This document shows positions 44,821-54,002 of a stretch of DNA of 64,000 bases, piece after piece. Position 1 is the stretch's first letter. Each line of letters starts with the position of its first letter. The notes under the pieces are model-generated. The model was not told where the DNA came from. It ran no database searches and saw only the letters and a list, made by a program, of their open reading frames with translations. The position numbers and the translations under genes are program-made. This DNA comes from Streptomyces sp. SCL15-4. Its GTDB lineage: Bacteria; Actinomycetota; Actinomycetes; Streptomycetales; Streptomycetaceae. The DNA lies in contig NZ_JAOBTQ010000001.1 in NCBI RefSeq assembly GCF_033366695.1, positions 3,162,001 to 3,226,000 on the forward strand, given 5' to 3'.

Positions 44821-45590
44821 GCAGCTACGAGGCCCGCTTCCGGGTGTGGCGGGGCGACGCCGAGGGCGGCGGCCTGGAGGACTTCACCGTCGAGGTGAAC
44901 GACGGCGAGGTGGTGCTCGACATCGTGCACCGCCTCCAGGCCACCCAGGCACCCGATCTGGCCGTGCGCTGGAACTGCAAGGCGGGCAAGTGCGGTTCGT
45001 GCTCGGCGGAGATCAACGGCCGTCCGCGGCTGTTGTGCATGACCCGCATGTCGGTCTTCGACCGCGCCGAGACGATCACGGTCACGCCGCTGCGCGCCTT
45101 CCCGGTGATCCGCGACCTGGTGACGGACGTCGGCTTCAACTACGACAAGGCGCGCGAGGTCCCGGCCTTCGTGCCGCCGGCCGGGCTGGGACCGGGCGAG
45201 TACCGCATGTTCCAGCAGGACGTGGACCGCTCGCAGGAGTTCCGCAAGTGCATCGAGTGCTTCCTCTGCCAGGACACCTGCCATGTGGTGCGCGACCACG
45301 AGGAGAACAAGCGGGCGTTCGCCGGCCCCCGCTTCCTGATGCGCGTCGCCGAACTGGACATGCACCCGCTGGACGCGGCGGCCGGGGCCGGCCTGGACCG
45401 CTCGCGCGCCGCGCAGGACGAACACGGCCTCGGCTACTGCAACATCACCAAGTGCTGCACGGAGGTCTGCCCGGAAGGCATCAAGATCACCGACAACGCG
45501 CTGATCCCGCTGAAGGAGCGGGCCGTCGACCGCAAGTACGACCCGCTGGTGTGGCTCGGGTCGAAGATCAGGAGGCGGCCGGGGGCGTAG
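44817..45590 (+). CDS. sdhB: Succinate dehydrogenase iron-sulfur subunit
   Basis: A 257-residue Fe-S protein. The N-terminal plant-type [2Fe-2S] site is WNCKAGKCGSCSAE with a fourth Cys in PRLLCM; the C-terminal half has CIECFLCQDTC ([4Fe-4S]) and CNITKCCTEVCP ([3Fe-4S] plus the last 4Fe ligand). The GTG at 44817 overlaps the flavoprotein stop as GTGA. The operon order anchor, SdhA, SdhB matches the Sdh1 type of mycobacteria. Its 3' end overlaps a convergent gene by 23 bp. Confidence 0.92.
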   Translation: MSSYEARFRVWRGDAEGGGLEDFTVEVNDGEVVLDIVHRLQATQAPDLAVRWNCKAGKCGSCSAEINGRPRLLCMTRMSVFDRAETITVTPLRAFPVIRDLVTDVGFNYDKAREVPAFVPPAGLGPGEYRMFQQDVDRSQEFRKCIECFLCQDTCHVVRDHEENKRAFAGPRFLMRVAELDMHPLDAAAGAGLDRSRAAQDEHGLGYCNITKCCTEVCPEGIKITDNALIPLKERAVDRKYDPLVWLGSKIRRRPGA

Positions 45591-46818
45591 TCCAGTCGTC
45601 CCGGTACGCCCGCCAGTCCGCCTCGGTGGCCGCGAAGTCGACGTAGAGGGCGACGCCGAAGCGGGCGCGGTGGGCGTCGGTGCGGCTCAGGCCGAGCCGG
45701 ACCCCGCGCACGGCGGCCGGGACGGTCTCGGCGTGCGCCCAGTGGCCGAACCGGTTCTCGTGGTAGAAGGGCAGGCCCATCAGCAGGTCGGTGCCCTTCG
45801 GGGTGACCTCCAGGGCGAGGCTGGTCTGCTGGGCGACATAGCCGCCGTACAGGCTCTGCGACGGCTGCATGGTGTCGTACGACATCACGGCGATCTGGTC
45901 CACCCGGCGGGCCACCTGCCCGAAGTAGGCCTGCGACCACCACTTGGGGTGGCCGGTGGTCGTGCCCCAGAAGGAGTGGAAGGCGGGCAGCGGGTCGATC
46001 TGGTGGGCGGCGACGGACAGCACCGCGCCGCGGGAGCGGGTCAGCTCGCGCAGGTCGTCGAGGAGGGCGAGGTAGTTCTCGTCGCCGGAGTGCAGCGGTT
46101 CCAGGTCGAAGTGCGCGCCCTGGAAGCCGGCGGCGAGGACGGCCCGGGTGGAGGCGAGGATCGCGGTCCGGGTGGCCGCGCGCTCCAGGCGCAGCCCGTC
46201 GGGGCTCTCGGTGGCCAGTACGTCGCCGAGCCAGGCCTGCACCCGGACGCCGGGGAGTTCGCGGTGCACGGCCGCGGTGAACCAGCGGGCCTTCGGGTGG
46301 ACCGACGCGGGCAGGGTGCCGTCGTGCTCCAAGGGGCCGGAGTGGACGTACAGGTCACGGATGCCGGTGCCGCGCAGCCGCCGGGCGAGGGCCCTGACGT
46401 CCCGGTCGGTCTTCCGCCCGTCCACCCAGGCGTGGCCCAGCCAGAGCGCGTCCCGGTGCCGGGTGCGGGTGCCGGCGGCCGGATCACCGGTGTAGTTGAT
46501 CCGCAGCGCGGTCTCGGCGGTGAGCAGCGGGAGCAGGAGCAGGGCGAGGAGGACGGCGCAGAGACGGAGGACGCGGCGCCTGCGGGAACGGGCGGGAGCA
46601 GGGACGGCCGGTCCGGTGTCCGGCTCCGGGGCCGGCTCCGGCGCGTCCGTGAGAATTTTCTTCGCGTGGGCCTCCTCCGGCGGGCTCTCGTCCGCGTGGT
46701 CGTCGTCGCCGCGGGCCCCGTCGCTCCGATTCTCGCCCGTTCCGCCCCCTCGTGCCGCCGGTCCGCCGCCCGTCTCCGCCCCGCTCGCGGCGCCGTCCGA
46801 CCGCCCATACGCTCCCAA
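45568..46818 (-). CDS. GH18-like membrane-anchored protein
   Basis: A protein of about 416 residues. An acidic, Pro-rich cytoplasmic stretch of roughly 65 residues leads to one membrane segment (VLRLCAVLLALLLLPLLTA). The outer domain resembles glycoside hydrolase family 18 or YngK-like barrels: VHPKARWFTAAVHRELPGVRVQAWLGD, GFQGAHFDLEPLHSGDENYL (acidic DLEP where GH18 has DxxDxDxE) and QIAVMSYDTMQPSQS. The acid pair is incomplete, so activity is uncertain. No ATG is available; a TTG at 46818 with GGAAGGA eight bases upstream is the best start, only 3 bp from the GTG of the divergent gene. Confidence 0.7.
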   Translation of the reverse strand: MGAYGRSDGAASGAETGGGPAARGGGTGENRSDGARGDDDHADESPPEEAHAKKILTDAPEPAPEPDTGPAVPAPARSRRRRVLRLCAVLLALLLLPLLTAETALRINYTGDPAAGTRTRHRDALWLGHAWVDGRKTDRDVRALARRLRGTGIRDLYVHSGPLEHDGTLPASVHPKARWFTAAVHRELPGVRVQAWLGDVLATESPDGLRLERAATRTAILASTRAVLAAGFQGAHFDLEPLHSGDENYLALLDDLRELTRSRGAVLSVAAHQIDPLPAFHSFWGTTTGHPKWWSQAYFGQVARRVDQIAVMSYDTMQPSQSLYGGYVAQQTSLALEVTPKGTDLLMGLPFYHENRFGHWAHAETVPAAVRGVRLGLSRTDAHRARFGVALYVDFAATEADWRAYRDDWTTPPAAS

Positions 46819-46820
46819 AG

Positions 46821-47219
46821 GTGACGTCCTTCCCGGCTCGGGGCCGCCTCCGGCGTGCCACGGCGCACATACGGATACGGCTGGCCCCTGCCCTGCCGGG
46901 CGTCCTGACGGGAGCCGTATGGCTGGTGTTGCCGCTGATGACGGTCGAGGCGCGCGATCCGGTTCCCGCCGCGCGCGGCCGAGCGGCGATGCGGCGGGAG
47001 GACACGCCGGCCGCCGCTCTCGTGCTGCCGCTCGTCGCCGGGGTCGCGGCCGTGGCGTCGGCCGGGTACGGCCGGCTGCGGCGCGTGCGGCGGCTGCGCA
47101 CCCGGACCACCCCGGGGACCGTTCCGGCGCGTCCGGCCGGCGGCGGCCGGGAAGGACCGGCCTCCGCCAGGCAGCGGTGCGGCGAGCAGCGCGCCGGGCG
47201 GCCCGGCGGGCCCCGATGA
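46821..47219 (+). CDS. Small two-helix membrane protein (tentative)
   Basis: A 132-residue ORF with two hydrophobic segments (LAPALPGVLTGAVWLVLPLM and AAALVLPLVAGVAAVASAGY) and a basic C-terminus. The third codon position is almost always G or C, better than expected for a random frame here. The GTG start at 46821 has no clear ribosome-binding site, and an upstream ATG at 46752 would overlap the divergent gene. Convergent with the phosphatase gene at 47,264. Not recognised; could be an artefact of base composition. Confidence 0.45.
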   Translation: MTSFPARGRLRRATAHIRIRLAPALPGVLTGAVWLVLPLMTVEARDPVPAARGRAAMRREDTPAAALVLPLVAGVAAVASAGYGRLRRVRRLRTRTTPGTVPARPAGGGREGPASARQRCGEQRAGRPGGPR

Positions 47220-47263
47220 GCCGTCCGTCCGGCGCCACCGGGCCCGCGGGGCCGCCAAGGCCT

Positions 47264-49852
47264 TCAGAACAGGCTCAGCAACGCCTCCGCCGGGTCGGTG
47301 AGGGCGCCGTCGCCGCCGGGCAGGGGGAGTTCGAACCACACCGTCTTGCCGCGTGGCGTCCGCCGGGACCCCCAGGCCGCGCTGAGCAGCCCGACCAGTT
47401 GCAGGCCCCGGCCGCCCTCGTCGGTGTCGCGGGCGCGCCGCCTGCGGGGCTGGACCAGGCCGGAGTCCCAGACCTCGCAGACCAGCGTGCGGTCCAGCAG
47501 CAGCCGGAGCCGGATCTCCCCCTCGCCGTACCGCAGGGCGTTCGTCACCAGCTCGCTGACCAGCAGCTCCGTCGTGTCGACCAGTTGCTCCAGGCCCCAG
47601 GACAGCAGCCGGCCGCGGGCGTACTCGCGCGCCCGGCCCACGCTGCGCGGTTCGCGGGGCAGGGTCCAGTCCCCGACGGAGTCCGCGGGCAGCCCCTGCA
47701 CCCGGGCCATCAGCAGGGCGATGTCGTCCTCGCCGTGGTGGGTGTCGAGGGTGTTGAGGACGTGGTCGCAGACGTCCTCCAGCGGCCGGCAGGGATCGGT
47801 GAGCGCTCCGACGAAAGCCTTGAGGCCCTCGTCCAGCGGGTGGTCGCGGGACTCGACCAGGCCGTCCGTGTAGAGGGCGAGCAGGGCGCCCTCCGGCAGT
47901 TCGACCTCGACCTCCTCGAACGGCTCGCCGCCCACGCCGAGCGGCATGCCCGGCGGCACGTCCAGCATCAGCGCCGGCTCGCCGGGTTCGACCAGGACCG
48001 GCGGCAGATGGCCCGCGTTGGCGAACGTACAGCGCCGGGTGACGGAGTCGTAGACGGCGTAGACGCAGGTCGCGAGGTACACCTCGGACAGGTCGGCGTC
48101 CCGGGGCTGGCGGGCCGTGCGGGTCGCCTGCTGGATGCCGCCCGGTGTGCCGAGGCCGCGCGCGATCTCGTCCAGCGCGGACAGCACCTCCGCCGGTTCC
48201 AGGTCGAGCAGCGCCAGCGTCCGCACGGCCGTGCGGAGTTCGCCCATCGCCACGGCCGCGCGCAGGCCCCGGCCCATCACGTCGCCGACGACCAGCGCCG
48301 TGCGGTGGCCGGGCAGTTCGATGACGTCGAACCAGTCGCCGCCCACCTCGGTCGCCGCGTTGCCCGGCAGATAGCGGCAGGCGATGTCCAGTCCGGACGC
48401 CTCGGGGTCGCCGGGCGGGAGCAGGGACCGTTGCAGTATCAGCGCCCGTTCGTGTTCGCGCCGGTACAGGCGCGCGTTGTCGATGCAGACGGCGGCGCGC
48501 GCGGCCAGTTCGACGGCGAGGTCCCGGTCCCGGTCGCCGAACGGCTCGCTGCCCTTGGTCCGGGCGAACTGGGCGAGTCCGACGACCGTGTCGTGGGCGA
48601 CCATCGGCACGGCCAGCGTGGACTGCACGAGGCCGCCCTCCTCGGCGGGCACGCGCTGCGGGCGGGCGGTGCGCAGGGCCTCCGCGCAGGGCGAGTGGAA
48701 CGGGAAGTGGTGGACGGCGCCGACCTCGACGGGCTGCCCGGAGCTGCTGAAGGGGGCACCGGAGACCGCGCTGGCGAAGGCGACGCGGCGCAGTTCGGCG
48801 CTGCCGTCGGCGTGGCCGGGCGGGGTCTCGTCGCCGGCCAGCAGGCCTTGGTAGAGGTCGACGGTGGCCAGGTCGCAGAAGCCGGGCACGACCACGTCGA
48901 GGAGTTCGCGGGCGGTGGTCTCCAGGTCGAGGGAGTTGCCTATGCGGGCGCCGGCCTCGTTGAGCAGGGCCAGGTTGCGCCGGGCGGCGGCGGCCTCGCG
49001 GGCGGCGGCCCGGCGGGCGGTGATGTCCGTGCCGAGCCAGGCGACGCCGATGGGCCGGCCGCTGCCGCTGTGCACGCGGTAGAGGTTGATGGACCAGTGC
49101 CGGCGTTCCTCGGAGCCCGGGACGTACCCGGTGACGTGCATGTCGGTGATGGACTCGCCGGACTCCAGCACCCGCCGCATGGTGGCCGAGACCCGCTCGG
49201 CCTCGGGCCGCGGCAGATAGTCGTGCACGCTCTTGCCCCGGTGGTCGTCGGGGCTGCCGCCGAAGACGGAGGCGAAGCGCTCGTTGGCGCGGCGGACCCG
49301 CAGGTCGGTGTCGATCAGCAGGAAGCCGAAGGGCGACTGGCCGAAAATGGCCTGCGAGGCGGCGAGGTCGGTCTCGATGCTGCGCAGGGTGCGCACGTCC
49401 ACGACGATGCAGACGGCGGCCTTCTCGCCCTCGGCGGTGCGCGTCGGCATCACGTACACCTCGGCCAGGCCCTCCTCGCCGCGGGTGCCGTCCGGCCGGT
49501 CCGGCATCCGGAACGGCACTACTCCGGTCCACTCGCGCCCGTCGAGGATTTCGGCCATCTTCCGCTGGCCGCGCTCGCGCAGGTCGGGATCGACGAAGGC
49601 CTCTATGGGATCCATGCCGACGGCGCGGTCGGCGGGGATGCCGAACAGCTGCTCGGCGCGCAGACTCCACTGGTCGACGAGGCCGCCGGCGCCGATGGCG
49701 AAGGAGGCGACCCGGATGTAGTCGTAGATCGAGCCGGGCGGACTGCTCTGCCACATGGCGTCGCCGGGTGCCGCCTCTGCCTCAGCGGCCTGACTCCTCG
49801 CGCCGTCCGACGGGTCCTCGGACTCCGTGGCCTTCGCTGGTATCTCGCTCAC
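47264..49852 (-). CDS. PAS-GAF-PP2C (SpoIIE/RsbU) phosphatase with C-terminal HATPase domain
   Basis: An 862-residue cytoplasmic regulator. Two PAS domains (about residues 35-290, with DTDLRVRRANERFASVFGG) precede a GAF domain (about 300-450) and a PP2C/SpoIIE phosphatase (about 480-700: EVGGDWFDVIELPGHRTALVVGDVMGRGLRAA, FANAGHLPPVLV, LYTDGLVESRDHPLDEGL). An RsbW-like ATPase domain ends the protein (LLVSELVTNALRYG, GGRGLQLVGLLSAAWG). Family role: controls an alternative sigma factor through anti-anti-sigma dephosphorylation. The GTG at 49852 is preceded by GGAGGGG. A free RsbW-like protein is encoded 270 bp upstream. Confidence 0.9.
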   Translation of the reverse strand: MSEIPAKATESEDPSDGARSQAAEAEAAPGDAMWQSSPPGSIYDYIRVASFAIGAGGLVDQWSLRAEQLFGIPADRAVGMDPIEAFVDPDLRERGQRKMAEILDGREWTGVVPFRMPDRPDGTRGEEGLAEVYVMPTRTAEGEKAAVCIVVDVRTLRSIETDLAASQAIFGQSPFGFLLIDTDLRVRRANERFASVFGGSPDDHRGKSVHDYLPRPEAERVSATMRRVLESGESITDMHVTGYVPGSEERRHWSINLYRVHSGSGRPIGVAWLGTDITARRAAAREAAAARRNLALLNEAGARIGNSLDLETTARELLDVVVPGFCDLATVDLYQGLLAGDETPPGHADGSAELRRVAFASAVSGAPFSSSGQPVEVGAVHHFPFHSPCAEALRTARPQRVPAEEGGLVQSTLAVPMVAHDTVVGLAQFARTKGSEPFGDRDRDLAVELAARAAVCIDNARLYRREHERALILQRSLLPPGDPEASGLDIACRYLPGNAATEVGGDWFDVIELPGHRTALVVGDVMGRGLRAAVAMGELRTAVRTLALLDLEPAEVLSALDEIARGLGTPGGIQQATRTARQPRDADLSEVYLATCVYAVYDSVTRRCTFANAGHLPPVLVEPGEPALMLDVPPGMPLGVGGEPFEEVEVELPEGALLALYTDGLVESRDHPLDEGLKAFVGALTDPCRPLEDVCDHVLNTLDTHHGEDDIALLMARVQGLPADSVGDWTLPREPRSVGRAREYARGRLLSWGLEQLVDTTELLVSELVTNALRYGEGEIRLRLLLDRTLVCEVWDSGLVQPRRRRARDTDEGGRGLQLVGLLSAAWGSRRTPRGKTVWFELPLPGGDGALTDPAEALLSLF

Positions 49853-50122
49853 GCGAACCGTCCCCTCCAGCTCACCGCGTCCGGCACCGGTCACCGGGGG
49901 CGGCTGCCCGCAGTATCCAGCACTACGGCGCCACAGGACACGGTGTTCACGATCACAGGTCGGTCCAGATGTTTTTCGGACCGGTCCGTGACAACACTTC
50001 CACTCTTCTAACCAGGGAACACACCGCCGAACCACACGCCGCCGAAGCATGTGCGCCCCCGGCGCGCACGCCATACGGCACGTCGACGCCCGTACACCCC
50101 CGTGCCCCGTGGTGCCCCCGTC

Positions 50123-50530
50123 TCACCCGGGAACGGCCAGCTCGAACCAGACCGTCTTCCCGTTCGCCCCGGGCCGGGTGCCCCAGCGGCGCGAGGAGCC
50201 GGCGACCAGTTGCAGGCCGCGCCCGCTCTCGTCCTCGGGATGGGCGACGCGTTCGCGCGGGGGGTCGGGGAGCGGGTCGGAGACCTCCACCCGCAGCGTG
50301 TCGCCGTTTCCGGCGGGGCGCAGCAGCCGTACGCCGATGGGGCCGGTGGCATGCCGCAGCGAGTTGGTGACCAGCTCGCTGACCAGGAGCGCGGCGAGAT
50401 CGGCGACACAGTCCAGGTCCCAGCCGTGCAACTGGCCCCGGACCACCGCGCGGGCGGAGCGCACGGCGCCCGGCTCCGCGGGAAAGGTCCACTCGGCGCA
50501 GCCGCCATCGGTGTCGATCACGCCGATCAC
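50123..50530 (-). CDS. RsbW-like ATP-binding regulator
   Basis: A 135-residue HATPase_c protein: N-box LLVSELVTNSLRHATGP, then DPLPDPPRERVAHPEDESGRGLQLVAGSSRRWGTR for the G boxes. Such small Streptomyces proteins are serine kinases or anti-sigma factors. Its C-terminus (GANGKTVWFELAVPG) closely mirrors that of the large phosphatase next door (RGKTVWFELPLPG), so the two share ancestry. GTG start at 50530. Target unknown. Confidence 0.85.
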   Translation of the reverse strand: MIGVIDTDGGCAEWTFPAEPGAVRSARAVVRGQLHGWDLDCVADLAALLVSELVTNSLRHATGPIGVRLLRPAGNGDTLRVEVSDPLPDPPRERVAHPEDESGRGLQLVAGSSRRWGTRPGANGKTVWFELAVPG

Positions 50531-50706
50531 TTCCCAGGCCAGCGGAGCCCACCCATGTCTGGTTTCGTGGGATTAATGGGCACATACCCGATATCCGGCG
50601 GGCAGTACCGCACGGGGCGGCGCACTGTGGCACGAACGGCGTACGGGATGCTCCGCGGGCGTCGCGCCCGCCCGGAAGCCGGGCCGGCGCGCGGACGCGG
50701 GTCCGG

Positions 50707-51141
<435 letters not shown>

Positions 51142-51171
51142 GGAGGGGAGCCTACGGGAGCGCGCGCCCGG

Positions 51172-51363
51172 TCAGTTCTGCGCGCCGTCCCCGTTCTGGC
51201 CGATGCGCTCGACCCAGTAGAGCCGCTCGCGCGCCTGGCCGCCGAGGCTGTCGACGGTCTTCTGCGCCTCCGCGCGGGTCGCGTACCGGCCGACGCGGTA
51301 GCGATTGCCGTTGTCGTCCTGCCGTATCACGATCCAGGGCAGGGAGACCGTGCCCTCACTCAT
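51172..51363 (-). CDS. Short SPOR-like protein
   Basis: A 63-residue protein whose whole length resembles one SPOR-type repeat: IRQDDNGNRYRVGRYATRAEAQKTVDSL. SPOR domains bind denuded peptidoglycan, but there is no signal peptide or membrane anchor here, so a cytoplasmic or different role is likely. The ATG at 51363 (MSEGTVSLPWIV) has GGGGGCG upstream; an earlier in-frame ATG would add a basic stretch with no support. It precedes the NUDIX gene by 30 bp. Confidence 0.7.
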   Translation of the reverse strand: MSEGTVSLPWIVIRQDDNGNRYRVGRYATRAEAQKTVDSLGGQARERLYWVERIGQNGDGAQN

Positions 51364-51747
51364 CGCCCCCACCGCCCGTGCCCCTTCTCGCACCGTCCCA
51401 CCCGCTTCCCGCGGACAAGGAAACCGCAATCCGCATATGCCCGAGCGTACGCCCTACCTTCACGCTGCGCATACGACTTTTCACAAAGAGGTACGCATCC
51501 AGCCAGAACGCCGGGGGCGCACGGGACGGAACGCGCCCTCGGGACCTTCGCCTGCCCGGGTCGCGGGCGCGCCGGGACCACCGGGGCCCACCTGGGAGGA
51601 CGGCCGGATCGGCGCGGGCCCGGGAAAGGCGGCGGGAGGCGGGGGGCGCCGTGGGAGGAGCGGGCAGCGCGCGGGGGTGTGCGCTAGCTCACGTGGAGCG
51701 GAGCGGGACGATCCGTCCGGTCCGCCGCACGGCCGGGCCCGCGCGGG
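51364..51747. other. Intergenic region between GntR gene and SPOR-like gene
   Basis: About 384 bp with no convincing gene. It is very G-rich on the plus strand from 51,570 to 51,690. A less G/C-rich patch (about 51,430-51,500) probably holds the promoter of the SPOR-like gene. No clear hairpin follows the GntR stop. Confidence 0.5.
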
Positions 51748-52500
51748 TCACCTGACGGGCAGGTGGTAGGCGACCTGGTAGCGGTCGGCCGGGATGACGA
51801 CGTCGGCGGTCTCGACCGGGCGGCCCGAGGCGAAGTAGGTGCGCTGGACCACCAGCACCACATGGCCGGGGACCCCGCCGAGCAGGTGCAGTTCCTCGGC
51901 GAGGCCGGGGCGGGCGCCGACCTCCTCGGTGACGTTGTCCACGATGACGTCGATGGCCCGCATCCGCTCGACCACGCCCATCCCGCCGAGCGGGCCCTCC
52001 TCGGGCAGCATCACGGGGGTGCGGCCGGTGACCGCGAGGGGCTCCCAGGAGGTGGAGAGCATCATCGGCTCGCCGGCCTCCCGGAAGACGTACCGGGTGC
52101 ACATGACCCGGTCGCCGGCCTGGATCCCGAGCCGATCGGCGACGGCCGCGCCGGCCTCGGCCTGTTCGCTGCTGGACTCCCAGGTGCCGCGCACCGAGGC
52201 GTCGGCCTGCTCTTGGCGGAACGGGGTGGCGCCGCCGGCCGGGCGGTATCCGGAGCGGGCCACCCGCCGGGGCACGGGCCGCTCGCGCACATAGGTGCCC
52301 GAGCCGGAGCGGCCCTCGACCAGCCCCTCGGCCATCAGCACCTTGCGGGCCTCCAGCGCGACCGTGTCCGAGACGCCGTACTCCTCGCGGATGCGGGCCT
52401 GCGAGGGGAGCCGGGTGTGGGGCGGCAGCGAGCCGTCGACGATCTTCTGGCGGAGATCACCCGCGACGCGCAGGTACGCCGGCTGCTCACCGAAAGCCAC
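51748..52500 (-). CDS. GntR/HutC-family regulator with UTRA domain
   Basis: A 250-residue transcription factor. The N-terminal winged helix has the GntR pattern RLPSQARIREEYGVSDTVALEARKVLMAEGLVEGRSGSGTYV. The C-terminal UTRA effector domain (about residues 90-245) includes RVMCTRYVFREAGEPMMLSTSWEP and VVLVVQRTYFASGRPVETADVVIPADRYQVAY. It should respond to a small ligand, often a sugar phosphate or amino acid derivative. GTG at 52500 with GAGGGGAG upstream. Targets unknown; no divergent partner gene. Confidence 0.88.
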   Translation of the reverse strand: MAFGEQPAYLRVAGDLRQKIVDGSLPPHTRLPSQARIREEYGVSDTVALEARKVLMAEGLVEGRSGSGTYVRERPVPRRVARSGYRPAGGATPFRQEQADASVRGTWESSSEQAEAGAAVADRLGIQAGDRVMCTRYVFREAGEPMMLSTSWEPLAVTGRTPVMLPEEGPLGGMGVVERMRAIDVIVDNVTEEVGARPGLAEELHLLGGVPGHVVLVVQRTYFASGRPVETADVVIPADRYQVAYHLPVR

Positions 52501-52662
52501 TGGCCACTCCCCTCAGGTTGTACAGACAGCAACAGCCTGGCAACCGTGGGTTGAGCGGTGCAAGCAAAGGCCAGAGAATCACTCGATGTGATGACCTTGC
52601 GGCGGGAAGGGCTTTACGCAGGCACTTTCCCTCCCGTATAGGTGCCCCCGGCCCGCACCGGC

Positions 52663-53847
52663 TCACACCTGCATGCCGGTGCCGCCTCCCTCGCCGTCCG
52701 GCACCGCGGGCGGCGTGGTGGCCAGCCCCAGGACCGACCGCACCGGGATCGCGCGGATCGGATCGATCAGGTCCAGGCCGTTCTCGTAGTGCACGGAGAA
52801 GGCGTCCGCGTCCCGGGCCGCGGCCGCCTGCGCCCACTCCGCGCGCGCCTTGTCCAGGCCGGCGGCCAGCGCGGTGACCGGTCCGGCGGTGCCGGCCGGC
52901 CAGTCGTGCGCGCGCAGCATCCGGGCCTGCTCGCCGAGCGCGGCCGACACCCGGCCCGCCCACGCCCTGTGGCCCGGCAGGTCGTCCTCCGTGTACTTCC
53001 CGTCCGGGGCGCTCTCCAGCGCCGCGTTGAGCACGTGGGCGGCCTTCAGATAGGCGACCTGGTCGGCGTCCAGGTCGGTCTCGTCGTTGCGCAGCGAGCC
53101 GGTCAGGTCGCCGCCCTCGTCGGTGTGGCCGAACACGCAGGTCACCTCGCGGTCCCCGGCGGCCCAGCCGTCCTCGGTCGGCGTCAGGAAGTACACGTCG
53201 ACGTACCCCGGCACGGCCCAGCCGTCCATCGCGTAGCCGTCCCGCAGGGCCCGGCAGCGCTCGTCGGCGGCGTCGGTGACCGCGTCGTCCTCCGGGTACG
53301 GGCCGCCCGGCAGCCGGAAGGACGCGAAGGCCTCGCCGTCGTGCGCGCCGGTGCAGGACACCGTGTCCACGTCGTAGGTCACACCGGACAGCGCACCACC
53401 CGGCGCGTTGAAGCACTGACCCTCCGTCAGCGAGACGGTGGCGCCGTCGCGTGCGCCCTCTTTGACTCCGTGCCACAGGTCCGAGGCACCGCCCGTGGCG
53501 AACAGCAGCGTCCAGAGCAGCAGTCCCACCCCGGACAGCACCGCGCCGCCCACGGCCAGCCCGGTGCCGCGCTCGCCGCGTCGGCGGATCTGCCGCAGCC
53601 CCACCAGGCCGAGCACCAACCCCGCCCCGGGCAGGCAGCACAGCACACCGAGCACCAGGGAGGCGATGGCGAGGCCGTTGACCGGCGCCGGGGTGTTGTA
53701 GGGGCGGTAGCCCTGCGTCCACGGCTGGTACACCGGCAACCCGGCGCCGCCCGGAGGGCGGGGATACGGCGGCGGGCCGTACGGCGGCCGGGGAGCCGGA
53801 ACGGGCCCTTCTGGCTGATGGGGGCCGGAAGGCGGGGGTATGGACAC
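52663..53847 (-). CDS. Septum-formation-family membrane protein with DUF4190-like helices
   Basis: A protein of 394 residues. A Pro/Gly/Tyr-rich cytoplasmic N-terminus leads to two helices (NGLAIASLVLGVLCCLPGAGLVLGLVGL and GLAVGGAVLSGVGLLLWTLLFAT), the DUF4190 pattern, then an external domain with paired Cys (GQCFNAPG, DTVSCTGAHDGE, EVTCVFGH) as in Septum_form proteins. The last 100 residues are helical. The GTG at 53847 has AGGAGC nine bases upstream; the longer frame to 53961 is not needed. Mechanism unknown. Confidence 0.75.
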   Translation of the reverse strand: MSIPPPSGPHQPEGPVPAPRPPYGPPPYPRPPGGAGLPVYQPWTQGYRPYNTPAPVNGLAIASLVLGVLCCLPGAGLVLGLVGLRQIRRRGERGTGLAVGGAVLSGVGLLLWTLLFATGGASDLWHGVKEGARDGATVSLTEGQCFNAPGGALSGVTYDVDTVSCTGAHDGEAFASFRLPGGPYPEDDAVTDAADERCRALRDGYAMDGWAVPGYVDVYFLTPTEDGWAAGDREVTCVFGHTDEGGDLTGSLRNDETDLDADQVAYLKAAHVLNAALESAPDGKYTEDDLPGHRAWAGRVSAALGEQARMLRAHDWPAGTAGPVTALAAGLDKARAEWAQAAAARDADAFSVHYENGLDLIDPIRAIPVRSVLGLATTPPAVPDGEGGGTGMQV

Positions 53848-54002
53848 CGGTACCGTGCTCCTGGGTCGGGCGGCGGCAGCACAGGACCGGCGGCCGGCCG
53901 GCGGCTGGACTGACGTACGACTGGCCGCATGGTAAGCGGGGCCCGGACGGGGACGGAACACGGCCCCGGACGGACACGGGACGAGCGGGGGGCGGTCGGC
54001 GG

